Assembly (NCBI GenBank): GCA_910588815.1
Contig: CAJUQY010000059.1
Location: forward strand, 1 to 14,421
DNA from: an uncultured Lachnospiraceae bacterium
GTDB lineage: Bacteria > Bacillota > Clostridia > Lachnospirales > Lachnospiraceae
Reading direction: 5' to 3'
DNA length: 14,421 bases
Every line of letters starts with the position of its first letter. Position 1 is the stretch's first letter. This document shows positions 1 to 5,816 of the stretch, piece by piece. Made by a program: the position numbers and the translations under genes. Under the pieces are notes generated by a model. It searched no databases. It was given only the letters and a program-made list of their open reading frames with translations, and was not told where the DNA came from.

Positions 1-13
1 ATTCATAGGAAAA

Positions 14-742
14 ATGCCATGGGTTTTTATAGGAATATCTGTTTTATGCATATTGGCATATATAATTCACAGTGCATTAACGGATATTTTTAGTATTGGG
101 GTATTCATCTGTATATTTGTTCTATGTATCCCAATACAACTATTCCTGCATATGTATTTTTCCAACGCAATAAAAAATAATTCTTTTAGTGGGATTGCAG
201 GATTTGATGACAGTATAGAGTATAATATTTGCGAAGTGAAGAAACTGCTGGCACAGATTGATTTGCATGTTGGAATCTTGTCTACTGTATATATTTTTCT
301 GCTTTGTGTGATAAATGGAGTAAATTTAAAAATGCAATGGTTCAATGGCGTTCTGATTGTTGTATATATACTGAATTTTATCACAAGCATAGAAATGTGC
401 AACTACAAAATGACAGATAAAATCTATCGTAGAGAAGATGATAAGAAACGTGCCAAACGCAGTATTCCGGTAACTGTAATATACACCCTGATATTATGTG
501 TGGGAATAGGAATAATGGATATCATATTTGAAGCAAAAGGAATTGAGAATAATACTCTGTCTGCAATAAAAATATGTGGATTGCTGATTTTGGGCATAAC
601 GAGTGCAACAATAGGATTTTTCATTGAAAACGCCAAAATAAAAAAGTGGAATCCTGCAAATACAAACTATAAAACAAGTAAAGTAAACATAATCAGTTTA
701 TTTATATGTGTAATAATGTACGGACTCATGTGTGTTGCATAA
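14..742 (+). CDS. Hypothetical polytopic membrane protein, AT-rich
   Basis: I do not recognise a named family. The 242-residue product is mostly hydrophobic. Candidate membrane segments lie near residues 3-22, 28-48, 88-105, 110-128, 150-172, 184-204 and 225-241, with a basic loop (KKRAKR) near residues 143-148, so an integral membrane protein is well supported. The start is uncertain. The ATG at 14 has an AGGA only about 4 bases upstream, and the frame stays open to the left window edge (codons TTC ATA GGA AAA), so the true start may lie outside the window. Its codons are markedly AT-rich (ATA, TTA, AAA are common), unlike the GC-richer genes from 1162 onward. Together with the debris at 765-881 this suggests an acquired or accessory segment. 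No partner genes are visible. Confidence 0.7.
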   Translation: MPWVFIGISVLCILAYIIHSALTDIFSIGVFICIFVLCIPIQLFLHMYFSNAIKNNSFSGIAGFDDSIEYNICEVKKLLAQIDLHVGILSTVYIFLLCVINGVNLKMQWFNGVLIVVYILNFITSIEMCNYKMTDKIYRREDDKKRAKRSIPVTVIYTLILCVGIGIMDIIFEAKGIENNTLSAIKICGLLILGITSATIGFFIENAKIKKWNPANTNYKTSKVNIISLFICVIMYGLMCVA

Positions 743-764
743 GATGTGTGAAGCAGTTTCCTGA

Positions 765-881
765 TTTATTTGCGAACATTATCAAGCGTTGGAACAGGCG
801 AAAAAACGTGTAGCCAACGAGAAGAAAAAGCAGAACAAGAAGAAACGCAAAGCCGAGAAACCACTCTCCCACAATTTATAG
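765..881 (+). pseudogene. Lys/Arg-rich reading-frame remnant without a start codon
   Basis: Between a TGA (762-764) and a TAG (879-881) lies a frame that reads QALEQAKKRVANEK followed by a Lys/Arg-rich run and the ending KPLSHNL. There is no ATG and no ribosome site. The coiled-coil-like, highly basic character resembles the C-terminal tail of a protein carried on a mobile or conjugative element, but I cannot name it. It is best read as the decayed end of a gene whose body is gone. It could also be a chance open frame, since poly-AAG/AAA tracts rarely contain stops. The rest of 743-1161 holds only inverted repeats. Confidence 0.3.
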
Positions 882-953
882 TAGGCATTCGAGGAGAGCG
901 CCAGCCGCAGCAGCAGCCAGCGGACGCCGAATTCCTCATGATGTTGCTCCATG

Positions 954-976
954 AACCGGTAAGGCTCTAACCGGTT
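954..976. repeat. Short inverted repeat in non-coding stretch
   Basis: AACCGGT (954-960) and ACCGGTT (970-976) form a 7-bp perfect stem with a 9-base loop. No U-run follows on either strand, so it is not a convincing terminator on its own. It lies in the gene-poor stretch 743-1161. Confidence 0.4.
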
Positions 977-1006
977 TCCTTTGCAAAATTTGAACTTTCC
1001 GCACAA

Positions 1007-1048
1007 AAATACAGCGTGGAAAGCATTTCTGCCTTTCACGCTGTATTT
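1007..1048 (-). terminator. Strong hairpin downstream of the sugar-kinase operon
   Basis: The arm at 1007-1023 (AAATACAGCGTGGAAAG) pairs with 1033-1048 (CTTTCACGCTGTATTT), giving 16 pairs with one bulged G and a 9-base loop. On the minus strand the 3' arm ends in GTATTTTTG, so a short U-run overlaps the end of the stem. It lies about 115 bases beyond the stop of the kinase gene and is the best candidate for the end of the deoC-kinase transcript. It could instead be the scar or end of a mobile repeat. Confidence 0.5.
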
Positions 1049-1161
1049 ACCTTTGTAATGCCCATATAGTTGATGTTTGATTGTTGTTTTCAAATTCCTT
1101 CCTTACGTGGCGTTAGCCTTAGCCATCTTTTTTCTTTTTAATGGATATCCCCACACCATTT

Positions 1162-2682
1162 TTATACAAACCCCTTCAATCTCTGGTACACCGGCTCCAG
1201 CGCACCATACGTTTCATCAAAAACCGGCGCCAGCCTGCGGTAAAGCTCTCCTGCTTTTTCGTCCGGCTCCACAGTCCGGCGAATCTCAAGGAACCTGTCT
1301 GCCTCATCGAAATCCCGGAAGAGCCCGACACCCACGCCCGCCGTGATGGCCGCCCCCATGGAGGCCGCTTCGTCAAGCAATGCCGGAACCTGGATCCTCA
1401 CGCCGTAGACATCTGCCAGGATCCGCTGCCAGGAGGGGCTCTTTGCCCCGCCGCCAACCACCACCATCTCCCGGATATCCTGGCCTTTCTTCCGGAAGGT
1501 GTCAAAAACCACATTCAGGTTCAGGGCCACGCCCTCCTGGACGGCCCTGAGAAAATCTTCTCTCCCGTGCTCCATGCCAATCCCCACAAAGCCCGCCCTG
1601 GCATCCGGATTCCACCTGGGGCTCCGCTCGCCCAACAGATAAGGTAAAAACAGAAGCCCTCTGCTTCCCGGTTTGCTTCTCTGAAGCTCTTCCTCCAGAA
1701 CCGTGTAAACCGACACGCCCCGTTCCTTCGCCAGATCCCTCTCATAATCACAGAAATGCTCCACATACCAGGCAAAGGCCCCGCCGCCGCTCTGCATGGT
1801 TCCCGTAGGAAGAACATAGCCGGGGACAATGTGGGCCCAGTTGAAAGTTTTTTGTTCCTCGTCGTAAATCGCGTTTTTGCTGGTAATGGAAATCCAGGAG
1901 GAAGTTCCCATACTGCTGTGGGCCACCCCCTCCCTGGTGCATCCGGTGCCAATGGCGGAACAGACCCCGTCCCCGCCTCCACAGACCACCGGAGTCCCCG
2001 GAAGAAGCCCCGTAAGCTTCGCCGCTTCCTCCGTCACATATCCCGCAATATCCGTGGAGCTGCAGAGTCTCGGCATCTTCTCCCCCTCAATCCCCATGGC
2101 ATCAAGAAGCCGGCCCGACCATTCCAGGTGATCCAGATCCATCAGGCAGGTGGAGGACGCGTCGGTATACTCCGTCACGAACTCTCCGGTCAGTTTAACT
2201 ATCACATAATCCTTGGCATTGAGCATTTTATAAGTGGCGTCATAGATCTCCGGTTCATGCTCCTTCACCCACATAAACTTCTGTCCCCCGTAGGAGGGCG
2301 ACAGCCGATGGCCCGTCAGCCGGTAAAATTCCCATTCCGGGATCTGTTCTGCAATCTTCCTCTGCTGCTCCACCGCCCGCATGTCCGCCCAGATGATGGC
2401 GTCCCGCAGGGCCTTCCCCTCCTTGTCCACGCAGACACAGCCCATCATCTGACCGCTGAAAGATACCGCCGCGATCCGCGACCGGTCCACATGTCCGGTC
2501 AAAGCCCTGGTACTCTCCACAACTGCCTGCCACCAGTCCTCCGGCTTCTGCTCCGCCCAGGTCCCATTGGAATAGTTTACCGGGTAGGGGCAGGTCACAC
2601 TGTCCACCAGCCTCCCGTCTGCCAAAAACAGCGTCGCCTTATTCCCCGAAGTCCCCAGGTCATGCGCCAACAGATATTCCAT
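1162..2682 (-). CDS. FGGY-family carbohydrate kinase (xylulokinase-like)
   Basis: A 506-residue cytoplasmic sugar kinase of the FGGY fold, which phosphorylates a sugar with ATP. Visible family marks are the N-terminal phosphate loop HDLGTSG (residues 7-13), GQMMG (77-81), IIWADMR (96-102) in the sugar site, CGGGDG (234-239) with the expected catalytic base Asp238, and the C-terminal GGGAKSPSWQ (410-419). Full length for the family. The ATG at 2682 has a GGGGGGA site about 7 bases upstream and starts 12 bases after the deoC stop, so the two are co-transcribed. Xylulokinase is the nearest general label, but family members act on many sugars (xylulose, ribulose, fuculose, AI-2, apulose) and sequence alone does not settle it. 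Pairing with deoC suggests that the phosphorylated product is, or leads to, a deoxy-sugar phosphate. No transporter, isomerase or regulator gene is adjacent. Confidence 0.85.
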   Translation of the reverse strand: MEYLLAHDLGTSGNKATLFLADGRLVDSVTCPYPVNYSNGTWAEQKPEDWWQAVVESTRALTGHVDRSRIAAVSFSGQMMGCVCVDKEGKALRDAIIWADMRAVEQQRKIAEQIPEWEFYRLTGHRLSPSYGGQKFMWVKEHEPEIYDATYKMLNAKDYVIVKLTGEFVTEYTDASSTCLMDLDHLEWSGRLLDAMGIEGEKMPRLCSSTDIAGYVTEEAAKLTGLLPGTPVVCGGGDGVCSAIGTGCTREGVAHSSMGTSSWISITSKNAIYDEEQKTFNWAHIVPGYVLPTGTMQSGGGAFAWYVEHFCDYERDLAKERGVSVYTVLEEELQRSKPGSRGLLFLPYLLGERSPRWNPDARAGFVGIGMEHGREDFLRAVQEGVALNLNVVFDTFRKKGQDIREMVVVGGGAKSPSWQRILADVYGVRIQVPALLDEAASMGAAITAGVGVGLFRDFDEADRFLEIRRTVEPDEKAGELYRRLAPVFDETYGALEPVYQRLKGFV

Positions 2683-2694
2683 ACGAATCCCCCC

Positions 2695-3369
2695 TTATTT
2701 CCCCCGGCTCTTAAATTCCTCCGTGATCGCGATCGAGGCAGAGGTCCCGATCCGCTCTGCCCCGGCCTCCACCATGGCAAGACAGGTGTCCAGATCCCGG
2801 ATCCCGCCTGCGGCCTTCACCTTGATCACGTCTCCTACCATATCCTTCATCAGCTTCACATCGGAAAGAACTGCCCCTCCGGTTCCAAATCCCGTCGAAG
2901 TCTTGATGAAATCCGGCCGTTCCTCCAGCGCGATCTCACACAGCGTTTTCTTTTCTTCGTCCGTCAAAAAGCAGTTTTCAAAGATGACCTTGCTGATGAC
3001 ATTCCTACTCCGGCACACCGTTACGATCCGGTGCATCTCGTCCTGAATATAGGCATGGTTGCCTTCCTTTAATTCCGTAATGTTGATCACATAATCAATC
3101 TCGTCCGCTCCGTTTGCGATGGCATTCTCCGTTTCAAACACCTTCGTCTCAATGGCCGTCTGTCCCAGCGGAAAGCTGACGGCCGCTCCCACATGAACAC
3201 CGCTCCCTTTTAAAAACTCCGCACACCGTTTCGTCTGCACCGAATTGACTGCCACCATGGCAAACCCATATTCCTTTGCTTCCCTGCACAGCTTCTCCAT
3301 ATCCGCGTCCGTGGCATAAGGCTTCAGATAGGTATGGTCAAACAGCTTAACCAGATCACTTAATTTCAT
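2695..3369 (-). CDS. deoC: Deoxyribose-phosphate aldolase (DERA)
   Basis: A 224-residue class I aldolase that splits 2-deoxyribose-5-phosphate into acetaldehyde and glyceraldehyde-3-phosphate in the cytoplasm. Family motifs are DHTYLKP (residues 11-17), DEIDYVIN (89-96) with the catalytic Asp92, FIKTSTGFGTGGA (154-166) with the Schiff-base Lys156, VKAAGGIR (184-191) with the assisting Lys185, and GTSAS (208-212). Length is normal. Two small departures are DHTYL rather than DHTLL, and a VNSVQTKR stretch (41-48) where many homologues have CVNP. The ATG at 3369 has an AGAGGAGAA ribosome site. It is first in an operon with the downstream FGGY kinase and has its own promoter and palindromic operator at 3392-3433. 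Nucleoside phosphorylase and phosphopentomutase, the usual deo partners, are absent here, which hints at growth on a free deoxy-sugar rather than DNA salvage. Confidence 0.93.
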   Translation of the reverse strand: MKLSDLVKLFDHTYLKPYATDADMEKLCREAKEYGFAMVAVNSVQTKRCAEFLKGSGVHVGAAVSFPLGQTAIETKVFETENAIANGADEIDYVINITELKEGNHAYIQDEMHRIVTVCRSRNVISKVIFENCFLTDEEKKTLCEIALEERPDFIKTSTGFGTGGAVLSDVKLMKDMVGDVIKVKAAGGIRDLDTCLAMVEAGAERIGTSASIAITEEFKSRGK

Positions 3370-3391
3370 GGATCGTTCTCCTCTTTATGTC

Positions 3392-3433
3392 ATTATGTAA
3401 TTACATAATAAAATACAATCCCCGTCATGTCAA
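3392..3433 (-). promoter_or_regulatory. deoC promoter with 18-bp palindromic operator over the -10 box
   Basis: On the minus strand, -35 TTGACA (3428-3433), a 17-base spacer and -10 TATTAT (3405-3410) form a near-ideal vegetative promoter. A perfect palindrome, ATTATGTAATTACATAAT (3392-3409), covers most of the -10 and the start-site region. A protein dimer bound there would block RNA polymerase, so repression is expected. The ATGTAATTACAT core resembles operators of the FadR/FCD branch of GntR regulators, but no regulator gene is present in the window to pair with it. Confidence 0.8.
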
Positions 3434-3508
3434 TGAAAAACTATTGTTTTTTCTCCCGTCCTGCCCGCCAATGAGGGCAGCCGATTCATCCCGGTTCTCC
3501 ACTGTGTC

Positions 3509-3979
3509 TTATTCGCAGCCGCCGCAGACATCCACCCAGCCTTGAAAACCGGAATACTGCTCCAGCTCCGGGACGGACAGTCTCACCGCACTGTGGCCGC
3601 TGCCCGCTGCCGGATAGACGGTCTCAAACCGTTTCAGGGAGACATCCAGATAGACCGTTACCTCTGTCCTTACCGCAAAGGGACACACGCCGCCGGGAGC
3701 ATGTCCGATCTGCTCCTCCACCTGGTCTCCCGGGATCATTTTTGCCTTCTGACGAAACTGAGCTTTATACTTTTTATTGTCCACCCGCACATCCCCGGCG
3801 GCAACAATCAGCACCGGGCCTTCCTTCTGCAGGAAGGACATGGTTTTTGCGATCTGCTTCGCCTCACAGCCCACTGCCAGCGCTGCCTCCTCCACGGTGG
3901 CGCTGGATTTCTCAAAAACCATAACCCGCTCCCCCATATCCACACTCTCAAAATATTCTTTTACTCGTTCGTATGACAT
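3509..3979 (-). CDS. YbaK/EbsC-family aminoacyl-tRNA deacylase
   Basis: A 156-residue single-domain protein of the YbaK/ProX editing family, which hydrolyses mischarged tRNA in trans (for YbaK, Cys-tRNA(Pro)). Visible marks are AKQIAKTMSF (residues 40-49) with the conserved Lys45, VDNKKYKAQF (67-76), GHAPGGVCPF (92-101), where homologues often read GGxxPF or GGISP, and GSGHSAVRL (126-134). Length is typical for the family. The C-terminus ends in VCGGCE, a small Cys pair of unknown meaning. The ATG at 3979 has GGAGG 6 bases upstream. A second ATG with an equally strong site lies 25 bases upstream in another frame (see 3948-4004). Substrate choice cannot be read from the sequence, and relatives in this branch include general deacylases and proline-tRNA editing proteins. 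Confidence 0.88.
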   Translation of the reverse strand: MSYERVKEYFESVDMGERVMVFEKSSATVEEAALAVGCEAKQIAKTMSFLQKEGPVLIVAAGDVRVDNKKYKAQFRQKAKMIPGDQVEEQIGHAPGGVCPFAVRTEVTVYLDVSLKRFETVYPAAGSGHSAVRLSVPELEQYSGFQGWVDVCGGCE

Positions 3980-4004
3980 ATCTGTCCTCCGTTGTCGTTT
4001 CCAT
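3948..4004 (-). CDS. Possible upstream ORF overlapping the deacylase start
   Basis: An ATG at 4004 preceded by GGAGG (4010-4014) at 5-base spacing opens an 18-codon frame, METTTEDRYVIRTSKRIF, which ends in TGA at 3950-3948. It runs across the deacylase ATG (3979) in a different frame, so ribosomes on this frame would pass that start and stop 29 bases inside the gene. It could act as a translational brake or be incidental. There is no conservation evidence. Confidence 0.25.
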   Translation of the reverse strand: METTTEDRYVIRTSKRIF

Positions 4005-4019
4005 GTGAACCTCCGGATT

Positions 4020-4051
4020 TTTTATCGTATGGGAAACGCAGTACGATAAAA
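4020..4051 (-). repeat. Inverted repeat overlapping the terminator stem
   Basis: TTTTATCGTA (4020-4029) and TACGATAAAA (4042-4051) form a perfect 10-bp stem with a 12-base loop. The last bases (4048-4051) are also part of the terminator stem at 4048-4098, so both hairpins cannot be complete at once. On the minus strand it lies directly upstream of the GGAGG at 4010-4014. Confidence 0.55.
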
Positions 4052-4098
4052 GAACCGCTGCCCGCAGATAGGCTCTCCGGTTTCACAGCGGTCCTTTT
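4048..4098 (-). terminator. Rho-independent terminator after prfB
   Basis: AAAAGAACCGCTG (4048-4060) pairs with CAGCGGTCCTTTT (4086-4098): 13 pairs including one G-U, with a 25-base loop. On the minus strand the stem is followed by the U-run TTTTATCG, and on the plus strand it also ends in TTTT, so it could work both ways. It separates prfB and the small frame after it from the deacylase gene. Confidence 0.65.
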
Positions 4099-4126
4099 CC
4101 TGTTCACTGATCTGCTGTTCACTGCT

Positions 4127-4378
4127 CTAGCGGAACAAATGTCCCATGATCTCCTCAAATCTTGCCATATCGTCCGTGCCCTTTTTAAAATAAAACCCAA
4201 ACCCGGAAAGCTTCTGCCCTCCGCCGTCATAAACGATCTCATTCTTTAAGAGGGCCAGGAAATGAAAAGCAGGTTTAAAAAACAAAGTCCGTCTCTTGAT
4301 CTTCTCACTATTGATCTTCCTTCCGACAGCTGTATCTTCGATGCCTGCCCCTTCCTGATACCTGTTTCCTACTTCTGC
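4127..4378 (-). pseudogene. Open frame of about 83 codons after prfB, no ATG
   Basis: On the minus strand the frame from 4378 (after an in-frame TGA at 4381-4379 inside prfB) to TAG at 4129-4127 has no stop. It reads as plausible protein, with segments such as RRTLFFKPAFHFLALLKNE and GGGQKLSGFGFYFKKGTDD and the ending FEEIMGHLFR. It has no ATG or GTG before the last third. The only reasonable start is TTG at 4285, which would give 52 residues with a weak ribosome site. I do not recognise the family. It may be the 3' part of a gene that lost its start, or a small TTG-started gene translated after prfB. A frame on the same strand from 4242 to 3961 crosses the same DNA but ends in low-complexity sequence and looks like a shadow. 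Confidence 0.35.
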
Positions 4379-5485
4379 TCACCCAACTGCAGATATTTTA
4401 AATAAGCGCTGATAAATCCGTCCAAATTCCCGTCCAGGACACTGGCCACGTTTCCGCTCTCTTCATTGGTCCTGTGGTCCTTCACCATGGTGTAAGGCTG
4501 CATCACATAAGAACGGATCTGGCTGCCCCAGCCGATCTCCTTCACATCGCCGCGGATATCGGAAATCTTTTCCGCATTCTCCTGCTGCTTCAAAAGAAGG
4601 AGCCTGGCTTTTAACATCTGCATGGCCTTGTCCTTGTTCATATGCTGGGAGCGCTCGTTCTGGCACTGCACCACGATCCCCGTGGGCAGATGGGTAATGC
4701 GGATGGCCGAGGAAGTCTTGTTGATATGCTGGCCGCCGGCCCCGCTGGAACGGTAAGTATCGATCCGGAGGTCGTCCGGATTGATCTCGATATCAATGTC
4801 CTCTTCAATATCCGGCATCACGTCGCAGGACACAAAGGAGGTCTGCCGTTTTCCCGCCGCGTTAAAGGGCGAGATCCGCACCAGCCGGTGAACCCCCCGC
4901 TCCGATTTGAGATAGCCGAAGGCATTCATGCCGTTGATCTGCACCGTCACCGACTTGATCCCCGCTTCTTCACCGTCCAGATAATCAAGCACCTCCGTGG
5001 TGAAGCCTTTGCGCTCCGCCCAGCGGGTGTACATCCGGTAAAGCATCCCGGCCCAGTCGCAGGATTCGGTGCCGCCGGCTCCCGCATGGAGGGTCAGGAT
5101 CGCATTGTCCCTGTCGTACTCTCCGGATAACAAGGTCGACAGCCGGATCTCCTCCAGCTTATCGCCGAGCTCCTTCAGCCCCTCTTCGATCTCCGGGATC
5201 ACGGAAGCGTCATTTTCCTCATAGCCCATCTCCAGAAGGATCTGGATCTCCTCCATCTTCTCCTCCAGGCCGTGGAATTCCTCCACCGTATCCTTTAAAT
5301 TTTTCAGTTCCTGCATGATCTTGGAAGAGCGGGCTGCGTCATTCCAGAAATCCGGCTCCTCCAGATACTTTTCCAGCTCTGCGATCCGTTCACTTTTCCC
5401 GGCCAGGTTAAAGTGAATCCCTCACTTCCACTAAAGGTTTTTCCAGAGCGGCAAGTTCGCCCTTAAATGCATCAAGCTCTACCAA
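4369..5485 (-). CDS. prfB: Peptide chain release factor 2, programmed +1 frameshift
   Basis: RF2 reads stop codons UGA and UAA and triggers peptide release. The product joins two frames. It starts at TTG 5485 (AAGGTGA site upstream), giving MVELDAFKGELAALEKPLVE and on to Leu25. It then skips U5410 and continues in the +1 frame with AAC as Asn26, for 371 residues in all. The SPF stop-recognition tripeptide falls at 205-207 and the GGQ catalytic loop at 250-252, the same numbers as in E. coli RF2, which supports both the start and the shift. A gene caller that starts at the internal ATG 5316 would lose 56 residues. The gene ends in UAG, which RF2 does not read. It lies 330 bases after secA on the same strand, an order common in Firmicutes. 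Its expression should be autoregulated through the shift, but see the unusual UAA at the shift site. Confidence 0.93.
5407..5427 (-). promoter_or_regulatory. prfB programmed frameshift site, UAA variant
   Basis: On the minus strand the first frame reads GTG AGG GAT TCA CTT TAA C: slippery CUU (5413-5411), in-frame UAA (5410-5408), then C5407. AGGG (5422-5419) occupies the register of the Shine-Dalgarno-like AGGGGG known from E. coli prfB, but pairs less well. AAGTGAGGGATTCACTT (5427-5411) is also a perfect inverted repeat, a 6-bp stem with loop GGGAT, whose 3' arm contains the slippery CUU. Confidence 0.85.
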
Positions 5486-5582
5486 TAGCTTCACCTTCTT
5501 TCTTTTTTATTTATTCCGAAATCCGGCTGCTCCCTTCCCCTTCCAGACACATTGATTACTTGCTTTTGCTCCGCCGCTTATT

Positions 5583-5629
5583 GCAGACAATTTTGCCTCC
5601 ATCAAAGCGGGTCGGCGAAAATTGTCTGC
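5583..5629. repeat. Long hairpin in the secA-prfB intergenic region
   Basis: The 331-base gap between secA and prfB (5486-5816) has no convincing gene. Its main structure is an inverted repeat: GCAGACAATTTTGCC (5583-5597) against GGCGAAAATTGTCTGC (5614-5629), 15 pairs with one bulge and a 16-base loop. No U-run follows on the minus strand, so it is not a standard terminator. Just upstream on the minus strand a related GCGCAGATTTTGCGGG occurs. Possible roles are a processing or stability element between secA and prfB, or a dispersed intergenic repeat. Confidence 0.55.
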
Positions 5630-5816
5630 GCTATGCCCGCAAAATCTGCGCAATCTTCTTATCGTCCATTCATGGGAAGGGAACATCCAGATTTCTCACT
5701 CATATAACAGAAATCCTCCGGCCCTTCATTCCCCGGCAAAATCTTCCGATCGCCTGCTCACGGAAGGAACGCCGCCTGGTTTTTCCATACACCAAAAATC
5801 ACCTTTTATGCCTGTT

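Noticed and set aside
782..1093. 103-residue minus-strand ORF with a Phe-rich end
   Set aside because: The Phe/Cys-rich tail is the antisense of the AAG/AAA-rich remnant, it crosses the 1007-1048 hairpin, and there is no ribosome site.
1162..2682. Firm assignment as xylulokinase (xylB)
   Set aside because: FGGY substrate range is broad, and there is no xylose isomerase or xylose transporter nearby. The deoC partner argues for caution.
1756..3072. 438-residue plus-strand ORF
   Set aside because: It is antisense to the FGGY kinase and deoC, rich in Pro/His/Arg as expected of a shadow of GC-rich genes, and has no motif.
3461..3480. CTGCCC/GGGCAG stem after the deacylase gene as a terminator
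   Set aside because: Only 6 pairs, and it is followed by an A-rich rather than U-rich tract on the minus strand.
3961..4242. 93-residue minus-strand ORF with ATG
   Set aside because: It overlaps the terminator hairpin and the deacylase start, and its sequence becomes low-complexity. The neighbouring frame (4127-4378) reads more like protein.
4369..5316. prfB starting at the internal ATG (315 residues)
   Set aside because: This would remove the N-terminal domain. The upstream TTG frame plus a +1 shift at 5410 restores a 371-residue RF2 with family-standard motif positions.
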